Part shown: one piece after another, positions 24,502-32,379 of the stretch
Position numbering within the stretch: the first letter of the stretch is position 1
Layout of the letters: each line of letters starts with the position of its first letter
Assembly (NCBI GenBank): GCA_050246635.1
Contig: JBFWVR010000001.1
Coordinates: 496,001 to 560,000 of the forward strand
Direction of reading: 5' to 3'
Length of the DNA stretch: 64,000 nucleotides
Origin: JBFWVR01 sp050246635
Lineage (GTDB): Bacteria; Acidobacteriota; Vicinamibacteria; Vicinamibacterales; UBA2999
Notes under the pieces: model-generated
Seen by the model: only the letters and a program-made list of their open reading frames with translations
What the model was told of the DNA's origin: nothing
Databases searched by the model: none
Translations under genes and position numbers: made by a program

Positions 24502-25755
24502 TCACCCCTCCGACAGGTACGGTCCGAACGTCGCGATCACCGGTATGTCCGCGCGTTCGTCGTCGAGCACCACGACACGGTAGCTCTGGCCGTCCGGGGC
24601 GACGCGAATGACGACGTGGCCATGGCGTGACTTCAGCTGGTCGACCCGCGCCCCGATGACGACAGCGGTGGGCTCACGGAGGATCGTGACGAAGACGTCC
24701 CGTGGCGCGCGGCCGGGATAGGCCGTTGGTGTCAGCAGGCGCTTGAGCGGCCCGGGCGCGGGATGGCTCGGGGCCCACGCGGGGATCACGACGACCCGCG
24801 ACCGCATGGCGGAGAGGAAGAACTCGTTCTCGGGGCTGATCGAGCCGTGGTGGTGCATCTGCCGTGCGTCCACGGGGCCAATGGCCTTCGCGATCGGCGT
24901 CTCGAGATCGCGCCAGGCGTCCATGCCCGGATCCGGCACCCCCGTCAGGTCGCCGCCGATGTAGTAGTCGAACAGGCCGAGGCGCACCCGCATCCCGAGA
25001 CTGCTCTCGTTCTCGGTGGGTCGCGCCTCCACCGGCGCGCCAGGCGGCAACACAGGGAAGCGCTGTTCGGTCGCGGTCCCGCGCCCCGTCCACACCTCGC
25101 CGTTGGCCGCGACGATCCGCGCCTCGAATGGCGCCCCGGCCTGGGTGGCAGCCTGGGTGGCGTCACGCGCGAGGCGAATCTCGTCCGGCACCCCCACACG
25201 CGCGCGTTCCACCGTGGTGCCACGTGAGGCCAACTCCTTCACCAGCGTGATGTACGTCTCCGGGGCATTCCTGCCGGGCGCCGGCAGCGGTGCGTCGTAC
25301 GACGGCCAGCCACGATCGATGAGTGTGCCCACCGGCAGCGCGCTCGTGACGTCGGCCAGCCCGCCCATGTGGTCCACGTGGAAGTGGGAGACGAGGACGT
25401 AGTCCAGCCGCCGTGGCGCGCCGGGCGGCAGGACGCGATCGATATAGGCCGCAATCCACTCGCCCGGCCGTCTCGACGCGTCCGGCCGTGGCTCCGTGAA
25501 CGGGATGCCCTCACCCGCGCCCCCGGCATCGAACAGCATCGTCGTGCCGTCGGGCAGCACGAAGAACGTCGCGTTGCCGCGGCCGGTGACGATGTGGTGG
25601 ATGTCCAGGCCGCCGGGTGGTCGCGGCGTGAGCGATTGTCCCGCGGTGTCCACTGATTGCCCCGTGCCCGCGAGCGGTGCCGACAGCAGCACGAGCGAGA
25701 GGACCACGGAACACACGGTCAACACGGAACACACGGAACGGTGTCTCTGGCGCAT
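24502..25755 (-). CDS. Secreted metallo-beta-lactamase-fold hydrolase
   Basis: A 417-residue exported MBL-fold protein. The zinc motif is VLVSHFHVDHMGG at about residues 110-122 (HxHxDH), with FDAGGAGEG before it, a second acidic/His region YYIGGDLTG and MHHHGS further on. The layout resembles competence-like or ComEC-like MBL proteins that act on phosphodiesters, but the substrate is unknown. ATG 25755 gives a signal peptide (MRQRHRSVCSVLTVCSVVLS...APLAGTGQS) whose hydrophobic core is encoded by CACGGA-family repeat words at 25702-25740. Not in an operon; convergent with dnaE2. Confidence 0.82.
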   Translation of the reverse strand: MRQRHRSVCSVLTVCSVVLSLVLLSAPLAGTGQSVDTAGQSLTPRPPGGLDIHHIVTGRGNATFFVLPDGTTMLFDAGGAGEGIPFTEPRPDASRRPGEWIAAYIDRVLPPGAPRRLDYVLVSHFHVDHMGGLADVTSALPVGTLIDRGWPSYDAPLPAPGRNAPETYITLVKELASRGTTVERARVGVPDEIRLARDATQAATQAGAPFEARIVAANGEVWTGRGTATEQRFPVLPPGAPVEARPTENESSLGMRVRLGLFDYYIGGDLTGVPDPGMDAWRDLETPIAKAIGPVDARQMHHHGSISPENEFFLSAMRSRVVVIPAWAPSHPAPGPLKRLLTPTAYPGRAPRDVFVTILREPTAVVIGARVDQLKSRHGHVVIRVAPDGQSYRVVVLDDERADIPVIATFGPYLSEG

Positions 25756-25792
25756 TGGGGAAGACCTGTCACAGCATAGCCCCGCCCGCACG

Positions 25793-25852
25793 CCCCGCAC
25801 CATCGTGCGGCACCCCCGTGCTGCCCCCCCGTGCCGCACCTCCGTGCCATAC
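25793..25852. repeat. CCGTGCCGCACCT 13-base array (reverse sense)
   Basis: Four to five degenerate copies of the 13-base unit seen at 24285-24400, in the opposite orientation, in the 141-base divergent gap between the metallo-beta-lactamase-fold gene and the exported protein at 25897. Confidence 0.8.
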
Positions 25853-25896
25853 TTTTCCGGTTGACCCTGGAACGATTCCACCCTCTACCGTGGGGC

Positions 25897-26397
25897 ATGC
25901 CGTTCACACACGCCTCGTTGCCCGTGCTCGTGCTCGCCCTCGCGCTCGGCCCTGCCGGCGCGTCCGCCCAGGATCACCACGCCGCGATGAACGCACGCGG
26001 CGCGGAAGCCATGGGCTTCGACCAGGACCAGACCACCCATCACTTCCTGCTGCACGCCGACGGCGCCACGATCGACATCTCGGTGAAGCGCGGCGACGAT
26101 GCGGCGAACCGCGACGCGATCCGGATGCACCTGCCGCATATCGCGACGGCGTTCGCGCAGGGGAACTTCGACCTGCCGCACTTCATCCACGCCACGGACG
26201 TGCCCGGGGCGGAGGTGATGGCGCGGCTCCGTGACCGGATCCGCTATCGCTACGAAGAGACGGCGGGGGGAGGGCGCCTGCGGATCGTGACTGCCGACGC
26301 CGAGGCGCTGTCCGCCATCCACGCGTTCATGCGGTTCCAGATCACGGACCACCACACGGGGGATCCGCTGACCCTGACGCCGGTGCCGGCGCCGTGA
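25897..26397 (+). CDS. Exported hypothetical protein
   Basis: A 166-residue protein with a signal peptide (MPFTHASLPVLVLALALGPAGASAQD). The mature region carries EAMGFDQDQTTHHFLL, TIDISVKRGDDAANRDAIRMHLPHIATAF and a C-terminal AIHAFMRFQITDHHTGDPL. The 'MGFxQxxTTHHF' pattern is seen in small His-rich exported proteins of Acidobacteriota and Proteobacteria, of unknown role; metal binding is plausible from the histidines. It overlaps the MerR regulator gene by four bases (GTGA), so the pair is translationally coupled. ATG 25897 follows GTGGGG. Confidence 0.75.
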   Translation: MPFTHASLPVLVLALALGPAGASAQDHHAAMNARGAEAMGFDQDQTTHHFLLHADGATIDISVKRGDDAANRDAIRMHLPHIATAFAQGNFDLPHFIHATDVPGAEVMARLRDRIRYRYEETAGGGRLRIVTADAEALSAIHAFMRFQITDHHTGDPLTLTPVPAP

Positions 26398-26906
26398 CCG
26401 CGACGCTGACCCGGTCGGAGCTCGCGCGCGCGACCGGCGTCAGCGCCGACACGCTCCGGCACTACGAGCGGAAGGGCGTCCTGCCCGCGCCCCCACGGAC
26501 GGCAAACGGGTACCGGCGGTATCCGCAGGAGGCCGTCACCCGTGTGGCCCTGATCCGTCGCGCGCTGCTCGTCGGGTTCACGCTCGGCGAACTTGCGGGC
26601 GTGCTTGGCGAGCGCGATCGCGGCGGGACGCCGTGCCGCCGCGTACGCACGCTGGTCGAGACGCGCCTGGCGGCCTTCGAGGCCCGCCTGTCCGCGTTGC
26701 TCGCCCTGCGGGACGAGCTCCGCACGCTGCTGGCCGATTGGGACGTGCGCCTCGCGCAGGCGCCCCCCGGCCGCCCGGCTTACCTGCTACGCGTCCTCGA
26801 AGGGGATGAAGCGGTCTCGGCACATCCCGGCTTGCGCGCGCCCGTCGAGCGGCGCGCGCGGCCGGCCCGCGCGCCGGCCACCCGCCTGCGCAAGCCACGC
26901 CGCTGA
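26394..26906 (+). CDS. MerR-family transcriptional regulator
   Basis: A 170-residue regulator starting at GTG 26394, overlapping the previous stop. The N-terminal winged helix (LTRSELARATGVSADTLRHYERKGVLPAPPRTANGYRRYP) and following helices (LIRRALLVGFTLGELAGVL) are typical MerR. The dimerisation helix runs about residues 80-115, and a short basic tail (RRARPARAPATRLRKPRR) replaces a full effector domain. One cysteine (PCRRVRT, about residue 81) is present where some metal sensors have one. Coupling to a His-rich exported protein suggests a metal or stress response; inference only. Confidence 0.88.
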   Translation: MTATLTRSELARATGVSADTLRHYERKGVLPAPPRTANGYRRYPQEAVTRVALIRRALLVGFTLGELAGVLGERDRGGTPCRRVRTLVETRLAAFEARLSALLALRDELRTLLADWDVRLAQAPPGRPAYLLRVLEGDEAVSAHPGLRAPVERRARPARAPATRLRKPRR

Positions 26907-26907
26907 C

Positions 26908-26960
26908 CCTCGTGCCGCACCTCCGTGCCGCACCTCCGTGCCGCACCTCCGTGCCTTCCT
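26908..26960. repeat. CCGTGCCGCACCT 13-base array
   Basis: Four near-identical CTCGTGCCGCACCTCCGTGCC-type units directly after the MerR stop codon, in reverse sense to the array at 24285. The remaining 26961-27209 contains a sigma-28-like promoter (27103-27129) and otherwise nothing recognisable. Confidence 0.85.
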
Positions 26961-27102
26961 CGTGCGCTCGCGCGCAGGCGCCCACCCGCACCGCACATCT
27001 GCACACACGCGCCGCGTCAGGTGGTGTGCTTTCAAAGGCCATTCAGTCCGTTCATTCCGGCCTGTGCCTTGCACAACAGGCGGGTGACGCACGGCTGGGC
27101 AC

Positions 27103-27129
27103 TCAAGTTCGTGTCACGGCTGCCGATTG
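27103..27129 (+). promoter_or_regulatory. Sigma-28 (FliA)-like promoter TCAAGTTC-N11-GCCGATTG
   Basis: TCAAGTTC (27103-27110) and GCCGATTG (27122-27129) are exactly 11 bases apart, matching the known FliA consensus TAAAGTTT-N11-GCCGATAA at most positions. It lies 81 bases upstream of the small gene at 27210 in the right orientation. A second site of the same build is at 31992-32018. Confidence 0.6.
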
Positions 27130-27209
27130 GGATGATGCGCCGGCATTTGTCCCGGGACTTGCCCGGGGCGCCGGCAGGTGGCTGAGACCGCCGCCGATGG
27201 GGGAAGTGC

Positions 27210-27533
27210 ATGATCGGTCCAGTGGATCCCGTCAGCCTGCGGCTGGCGGCCGCGAAGGTCAAGCGGGCGGCAGGCCGGGAAGAGCGAGCCGACGCCTCGA
27301 GCGTGCCCCGCACGGAAGCGGCCACCGTCGTCCAGTTGAGTGACTACGCGCTCGGGCGGCGGCGGTCCGATGAGCGGCCGCCGCGGCGGCCGCCGAGTTG
27401 GGCCGAAGCCGTCATGCAGATGGTCCATGAGGCCGCTCTCGCCACCCGTGCGGCCATCCTGGCCAGCCCGGCTATCGCGGAGGCCGCGCAGGGACAACTG
27501 AATGCCGGCCGGGTGTTCAGCCTCATCACCTAG
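27210..27533 (+). CDS. Small hypothetical protein behind a sigma-28-like promoter
   Basis: A 107-residue soluble protein beginning at ATG 27210 after a GGGGGAAG ribosome site. The N-terminal half is basic with a disordered look (GRRRSDERPPRRPPS) and the C-terminal half is helical (SWAEAVMQMVHEAALATRAAILASPAIAEAAQGQLNAGRVFSLIT). Size, order and promoter type suggest a motility-regulon member, such as an FlgM-like anti-sigma factor or a small motility protein, but the sequence match to FlgM is not convincing. No flagellar genes are in the window. It is followed by two GC-rich stem-loops. Confidence 0.6.
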   Translation: MIGPVDPVSLRLAAAKVKRAAGREERADASSVPRTEAATVVQLSDYALGRRRSDERPPRRPPSWAEAVMQMVHEAALATRAAILASPAIAEAAQGQLNAGRVFSLIT

Positions 27534-27550
27534 CCACTCCGTCGCGGCGG

Positions 27551-27600
27551 CGGGCCGCCCCCCCGGGGCCCGCTGCCGTCGGATCTCCCGCTGACGGCAG
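27551..27600 (+). terminator. Two GC-rich stem-loops, possible terminator region
   Basis: GCGGGCC...GGCCCGC (about 27551-27574) is followed by CTGCCGTC (27573-27580) and GACGGCAG (27593-27600), a perfect 8-base pair with a 12-base loop. No T-run follows either, so termination is uncertain; they may instead structure the leader of the SulP gene. Confidence 0.4.
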
Positions 27601-27633
27601 AGCTGGTACACTAGGACGACGAAGATCCCAGCT

Positions 27634-29355
27634 GTGCCGCGCCCCCGCCCCCTTCCCGACTGGCTGCCACGCTCTCTCCAGGTCCTGCGCCAGGGCTATT
27701 CGCTGTCCACGTTCGCAGCGGATGCCGTGGCCGGCGTCACTGTCGGCCTGGTCGCGCTACCCCTGGCCATGGCCTTCGCCATCGCCAGCGGGCTCACCCC
27801 GCAGGCGGGGATCTACTGTGCCGTCGTCACGGGGTTCCTGATCTCGGCGCTCGGGGGATCACGCGTGCAGATCGGCGGGCCGACCGGCGCGTTCGTGGTG
27901 GTGGTGGCCGGCATCATCGCGACGTACGGGGTCGATGGCCTGTTCATGTGCACGATGATGGCCGGCGTCATCCTCGTGGTCATGGGACTCAGCGGCACGG
28001 GGAGTGCCGTGAAGTACATCCCACGGCCCGTCATCGTCGGGTTCACCAACGGCATCGCGCTCGTCATCGCGAGCACGCAACTCCGCGATTTTCTCGGCAT
28101 CCCCGCGGAGATGCCAGGCGAGTTCCTCGCGCGCCTCCACGGGCTCTGGCTGGCCGCGGGCACGATCTCGCCGGCGGCCGTCGGGTTGGGGGGCGCCACC
28201 CTGATCACGATCATCGGCTGGAACCGCTTCATCGGCCGGCTGCCCGGGTACGTGGTGGCCCTCGTCGGCGGCACGGTGGCCGCCGCCGCCCTGGGGCTGC
28301 CCGTCGAGACGATCGGCACCCGGTTCGGCGGCATCCCGTCGGGGCTGCCGTCCCTGCAGGTGCCGGTCTTCCGGCCCGAGTTGCTCCTGACCTTGCTGTC
28401 GCCGGCGCTCACCGTGGCGCTGCTCGGTGCCATCGAGTCGCTGCTGTCGGCGGTCGTGGCCGACCGCATGTCCGGCGACACCCACAATCCCAACACCGAG
28501 CTGGTCGCCCAGGGGGTCGCCAACCTCGTCTCCCCGCTCTTCGGCGGGCTGCCGGCCACCGGCGCCATCGCACGCACCGCAACCAACGTGCGGTCTGGTG
28601 GACGCACACCGGTCGCCGGCATGGTCCACGCGCTGACGCTGGTCGCCATCCTGCTGGTGGGGGCGCCTCTCGCCGCCTATGTGCCGCTCACGGTGCTCGC
28701 GGCCATCCTCTTCGTGGTGGCCTGGAACATGGGGGAGTGGGGGGAGGTGCCCGAGCTGCTCCGCCTGACGTTCACCGACATCGGCGTGTGGTTCACGACC
28801 TTCGCGCTGACGGTGCTGGCCGACCTCACGGTGGCCGTCGAGGTGGGCATGGTCATGGCCGCCCTGCTGTTCATCCGGCGGGTCAGCGAGACGACGACCG
28901 TCACCCGCGTCACGGGCGAGTACGTCGAGTCGAGCCGCCCGCACGTCCTGCAGGACAAGCCCATCCCCGAGTACGTCGCGGTGTTCCGCATCCACGGGCC
29001 GTTCCTGTTCGGCTCGACGGACAAGATCCGGCCGGTCGTCGCCGACATGGCGTCGCTGCCGCCCATCGTGATCCTGCGGCTCCGCAACATGACCGCCATC
29101 GACGCGACGGGGCTGTCGGCCATCGAGGACGTCGCGGAGGCGCTCCGGGACAGTGGACGGACGCTGATCGTCTGCGGCGCGCTTCCGCAACCCGCCGTCA
29201 TGATGCGGCGCGCCGAGTTCCACCGGCACCTCGGCGGCGCGAACATCTGCCCGAACATCGAGGCGGCGCTCGCTCGGGCGCGCGACGTGCACGAGGGCGT
29301 GGCGGCACGCCCGTTGCGCGAGGCGGTGGCGGTCAACGAGGCCGGCGGCTACTGA
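27634..29355 (+). CDS. SulP-family anion transporter with C-terminal STAS domain
   Basis: A 573-residue inner-membrane transporter of the SulP/SLC26 group, for sulfate, bicarbonate or another anion. The N-terminus (LQVLRQGYSLSTFAADAVAGVTVGLVALPLAMAFAIASGL) is the conserved start of TM1-2. Further hallmarks are QIGGPTGAFVVVVAGII, GFTNGIALVIA and GGLPATGAIARTATNVRSGGRTPVAGMVHA, which forms the anion-binding region between TM8 and TM10. The cytoplasmic STAS domain spans about residues 440-550 (VAVFRIHGPFLFGSTDKI, LRLRNMTAIDATGLSAIED). GTG start 27634 lacks a strong ribosome site. Single gene. Confidence 0.93.
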   Translation: MPRPRPLPDWLPRSLQVLRQGYSLSTFAADAVAGVTVGLVALPLAMAFAIASGLTPQAGIYCAVVTGFLISALGGSRVQIGGPTGAFVVVVAGIIATYGVDGLFMCTMMAGVILVVMGLSGTGSAVKYIPRPVIVGFTNGIALVIASTQLRDFLGIPAEMPGEFLARLHGLWLAAGTISPAAVGLGGATLITIIGWNRFIGRLPGYVVALVGGTVAAAALGLPVETIGTRFGGIPSGLPSLQVPVFRPELLLTLLSPALTVALLGAIESLLSAVVADRMSGDTHNPNTELVAQGVANLVSPLFGGLPATGAIARTATNVRSGGRTPVAGMVHALTLVAILLVGAPLAAYVPLTVLAAILFVVAWNMGEWGEVPELLRLTFTDIGVWFTTFALTVLADLTVAVEVGMVMAALLFIRRVSETTTVTRVTGEYVESSRPHVLQDKPIPEYVAVFRIHGPFLFGSTDKIRPVVADMASLPPIVILRLRNMTAIDATGLSAIEDVAEALRDSGRTLIVCGALPQPAVMMRRAEFHRHLGGANICPNIEAALARARDVHEGVAARPLREAVAVNEAGGY

Positions 29356-29508
29356 CTCGACCCGATCTCGAATGAGGGGGGGCGTGACACCGACGTGCCC
29401 ATCCGGCCAGGCGCGACGACCGGTGCTGCCTGGAGGATTCGGCCGGAGCCACGCCGCCGGGCGGAATGCCTCGCCGGATCGATGGCGGCGCCAGTCATCA
29501 GCGGGGGG

Positions 29509-30564
29509 CTAGGTCGACGGGTCGCCGGCCGGTTCCGGTCCTGGCGCGTTCGCAGCCGTCCGGCCGCCACGCAGGCGGCGCACCGTGTCGCCCACGGCGA
29601 GGGAGGCGTTGAAGATCGCGCCGACGCGGATGCCGCCGGCGAGCCGGTGCCGTCCCACGGCCTCGAGGCCGGCCGACGCCATGCAGCCGCACTGGCTGCA
29701 GTCGGGGCGCCCTCCGAACTGGCACGGCGTGATGGGCGTCTCGAAGTCCGCCGACACGCACTCAGTCGTGCGCGCGAAGATGCATGCGTCCGGCGACTGC
29801 GGCGGGTCCGCGTAGACCGAGATCAGGCCCTTCGGCATCCACAGCTTCGGATACCGCTCCCGCAGGTCGAACAACGTCGCGACGACGGTGGCGCGGTCGG
29901 CCGGCGTGAGCTTCTCCATCGAGATCTCGCCGACCTGTGGCGTGTACAGGCTGATCCAGATGTGCTGCACGTTGGGGTTGTCCGACCACGTGCGCACGAA
30001 CTCCTCGAGATAGCCGGCCCGGCGGACCTGCTGTCGCGTGACCGTGCAGTGCACCGTCACCTGGTGCCCCTCGATGTGCTTGAGGATGCGATCGTAGGTG
30101 GCGGGCTTGCGCCGCTCGTCGTGCTCGGGCTGGAGCCCGTCGATCGAGACGCACATCTGCAGCCGCCGGAGCGATGCCCACTCGCGCGGGATGGGACGGA
30201 CGGCGCTCGTCACCACCTGGGTGTAGACGCCGCGACGGGCGAGCTCTGGCAGGATCTGGTCGAGCTCCCGGAACCGCACGAGCGGCTCGCCCCCGACGAT
30301 GGAGAGGTGCAGCGGCTTGTGGCGATCGACCAGGGCCAGCACGCCATCGACCAGCGCCTGGCCTTTCAGGTCGCGGACCTCGCGCAGCGTCACGCCGCCG
30401 CCGAGGTGATCGTCACCGTAGGCGTAACAGCCGGGGCAGCGCAGGGGGCACTCGCGGGTGATTTCGATGGAGAGGTTGGGGCGGTAGCCGGCAAGGATGC
30501 GGCCCCAGGCGCGAACGATCCCTTCCAAAGCGCCTCCAGACGGAAACGGGGGTGGAATCCCCAC
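29509..30564 (-). CDS. Radical SAM protein with C-terminal cysteine cluster
   Basis: A 351-residue radical SAM enzyme. The 4Fe-4S cluster motif is CPLRCPGC at residues 39-46, followed by the SAM-binding LHLSIVGGEPLVRF and CVSIDGLQPEH segments. A C-terminal group of cysteines (CQFGGRPDCSQCGC, about residue 288-301) could hold an auxiliary cluster, as in SPASM-like enzymes. The reaction is not evident. It starts at GTG 30564; a TTG 36 bases downstream (before EGIVRAWG) is an alternative. The 153-base gap to the SulP stop (29356-29508) shows nothing. Confidence 0.85.
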   Translation of the reverse strand: MGIPPPFPSGGALEGIVRAWGRILAGYRPNLSIEITRECPLRCPGCYAYGDDHLGGGVTLREVRDLKGQALVDGVLALVDRHKPLHLSIVGGEPLVRFRELDQILPELARRGVYTQVVTSAVRPIPREWASLRRLQMCVSIDGLQPEHDERRKPATYDRILKHIEGHQVTVHCTVTRQQVRRAGYLEEFVRTWSDNPNVQHIWISLYTPQVGEISMEKLTPADRATVVATLFDLRERYPKLWMPKGLISVYADPPQSPDACIFARTTECVSADFETPITPCQFGGRPDCSQCGCMASAGLEAVGRHRLAGGIRVGAIFNASLAVGDTVRRLRGGRTAANAPGPEPAGDPST

Positions 30565-30628
30565 TGTAACACGGAGGAATCCAGCCCCTGGCTCCGCTGG
30601 TGGCGGCCGGCGGCGGTGCCGGCCGCCG

Positions 30629-31795
30629 CTATTTCACGGCCGTGAGCATGATCTCGACGAGGCCGCCGGGTGACACCAACCCGGTGCGCACGGTCGCGCG
30701 GGCGGGCGGCGCCGATGTGAACACCGCCTGGTAGGCGCGGTTCATCGCCGCGAACTGGTTCACGTCGGTGATGTAGACCGTCGCGTCGACCACGTCCGAG
30801 GCGGCGTATCCCGCCGCCTCCAGCGTGCGCACCAGCCGGGCGAGGGCCTCACGCGTCTGGCCCTCCATGTCGCCCTTGGTGGCGTCGGTGCTGCCGAGCA
30901 TACCCGACAGGTAAAGGCGGTTGCCGACCTTGAGCGACGAGCTCAGGAGGCTGCTCGCGCGTCCGGGGGTGCCATCGGCGGCCGGGGTCGTCACCACCGT
31001 CCTGGGCGCCTTGACCGCGAGCAGGCTGACCTCGACCAGGTACTGCGGGCTCGTCAGCGGCGCGACGACGGTCGCGCGGACCGGGGGATCGGACTCGAAG
31101 TAGGTGCGGTACACGCCGTTCATCGCCTGGAAGCCATCGAGGTCGCTGATGAAGACGCGCGACTGGACGACGTCGCCGTAGCCAAAGCCAGCCGACTTCA
31201 GGATGTCGCCCGCATTGTCGAGCGCCTGCTTCGCCTGCACGGCCATGTCGCCCTCGACGACGGTGTTCTCGCGGCCGTTGCGCGAGACGAGGCCGGCCAG
31301 GAAGAGCGTGTTGCCGGTCCGGATGCCGTAGCTGTACGGGTTCGGCGACCGCAGCCAGCCCTCCGGGTGGATCACCACCCGCTCCCCGCCATCGGGCACG
31401 GCGATCACCGAGATCTCGACGAGCGCGCTCGGCACGACCAGTTCGGCCACGACCGTCGTGCGCACCGGCGGGTCGGCCGTCCAGAAGGTCTTGTAGGCGT
31501 CGTTCATCGCCGCGAAGTCGCCCTGGTTCTTCAGGAAGACCGTGACCGAGACCGCATTGGCCAGGCGCGACCCGGCCTTCTGGAGCACCTGGTCGATCTG
31601 CTGCAGCGTCGCGCGGGTCTGGGCGCCGACGTCCGCGCCCTGCGACAGCATGCCGGAGACGAAGATCAGGCCGTCGGCCTTGACCGCGGCGCTGAACGGC
31701 GAGTCGGGCCGGGCGCCGGGAATGACCTGGCGCGACTGCGCCAGCGCCGGGGCGGCGAGCACCAGGGACAGCAACAGGGCAGGGACAACGCGCAC
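30629..31795 (-). CDS. Exported protein with three tandem RidA (YjgF) domains
   Basis: A 388-residue protein with a signal peptide (VRVVPALLLSLVLAAPALAQS) and three RidA/YjgF/UK114 domains at about residues 25-140, 150-265 and 270-388. Each has a typical domain start (FSAAVKADGLIFVSGMLSQ, YSYGIRTGNTLFLAGLVSR, LSSSLKVGNRLYLSGMLGS) and the VxVFLxxxxDFxxMNxxYxxxF strand-helix block near its end, closing 'PxRxTVxxxLxxPxxLVEISxxAV'. RidA trimers deaminate enamine/imine intermediates; here one chain could form a trimer by itself, outside the cytoplasm. GTG 31795 is behind GGAGG at 7 bases. Confidence 0.88.
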   Translation of the reverse strand: MRVVPALLLSLVLAAPALAQSRQVIPGARPDSPFSAAVKADGLIFVSGMLSQGADVGAQTRATLQQIDQVLQKAGSRLANAVSVTVFLKNQGDFAAMNDAYKTFWTADPPVRTTVVAELVVPSALVEISVIAVPDGGERVVIHPEGWLRSPNPYSYGIRTGNTLFLAGLVSRNGRENTVVEGDMAVQAKQALDNAGDILKSAGFGYGDVVQSRVFISDLDGFQAMNGVYRTYFESDPPVRATVVAPLTSPQYLVEVSLLAVKAPRTVVTTPAADGTPGRASSLLSSSLKVGNRLYLSGMLGSTDATKGDMEGQTREALARLVRTLEAAGYAASDVVDATVYITDVNQFAAMNRAYQAVFTSAPPARATVRTGLVSPGGLVEIMLTAVK

Positions 31796-31885
31796 GGAGC
31801 ACCTCCAGGGCCGGCCGGTCCAGTCCAGCCGGTCCGACACTCTACCATCCCCCGTTGAGGGCGGTGAACGAAGCGGCGGGGGGAT

Positions 31886-31952
31886 GGAAATGGGGACTGT
31901 CCCCTTTCTCATCCGGCGCAGCATCCGGAGAAAGGGGACTGTCCCCATTTCC
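31886..31952. repeat. REPIN-like inverted pair of GGGGACTGTCCCC palindromes
   Basis: Two copies (31892-31904 and 31934-31946) lie in opposite orientation: GAAATGGGGACTGTCCCC followed by TTTCTC..CCGG, then CCGGAGAAAGGGGACTGTCCCC and ATTTC. The arms pair over about 28 bases around an 8-base loop, giving one large hairpin between two divergent genes. Confidence 0.85.
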
Positions 31953-31991
31953 CCGCCGCCTGCCCCCTGCACGGGGCTGCACACACCCGAT

Positions 31992-32018
31992 TCAAGGTAG
32001 CTCCGGGCCGGCCGATTA
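31992..32018 (+). promoter_or_regulatory. Sigma-28 (FliA)-like promoter TCAAGGTA-N11-GCCGATTA
   Basis: TCAAGGTA (31992-31999) and GCCGATTA (32011-32018) are spaced 11 bases, 55 bases before the ATG at 32073. Same build and orientation as the site at 27103. It would transcribe the small protein-HDOD-PAS/HisKA operon, suggesting a link with motility or chemotaxis. Confidence 0.65.
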
Positions 32019-32072
32019 GGTGTGCGAAACCGCCCGGACAGCCCGGGTGGTGTGCTTCCCCCCGGGAGCCCC

Positions 32073-32375
32073 ATGAGCCGCATCAGTCTCAGTCAGGCAC
32101 GCGCAGGGCACGCCGTCGTTCGTCCGGTCGTCAACAACAACGGCGTCGTGCTCGTCCAGGCCGGCGCCGCGTTGACCGACGGCCTGATCGACCGGCTGCG
32201 CACGCTGGGCGTCAGCTCCATCGTCGTCGCCGGCGAGGGGCCCTCCGCGGCGCCACGCTCGGCCGCCGACCGGATTGCCGAACTGGATCACCGCTTCGCC
32301 GGCGTGAAGGACGAGCCGCTGATGGCCGAGCTCTACACGATCGTCCGGGGCCAGATCCCCGAGAGCGAGGGCTGA
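32073..32375 (+). CDS. Small hypothetical protein, first gene of the HDOD operon
   Basis: A 100-residue protein with SLSQARAGHAVVRPVVNNNGVVLVQAGAALTDGLIDRLRTLGVSSIVV, a pattern like the small N-terminal domain found before HD-GYP or HDOD domains in other bacteria ('L-x-x-G-x-x-L-T-x-x-x-I-x-x-L-x-x-x-G-V'). It may be a stand-alone regulatory module of the following HDOD protein, which begins 4 bases after its stop. ATG 32073 follows CCGGGAG. Transcribed from the sigma-28-like promoter just upstream. Confidence 0.7.
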   Translation: MSRISLSQARAGHAVVRPVVNNNGVVLVQAGAALTDGLIDRLRTLGVSSIVVAGEGPSAAPRSAADRIAELDHRFAGVKDEPLMAELYTIVRGQIPESEG

Positions 32376-32379
32376 CGCG

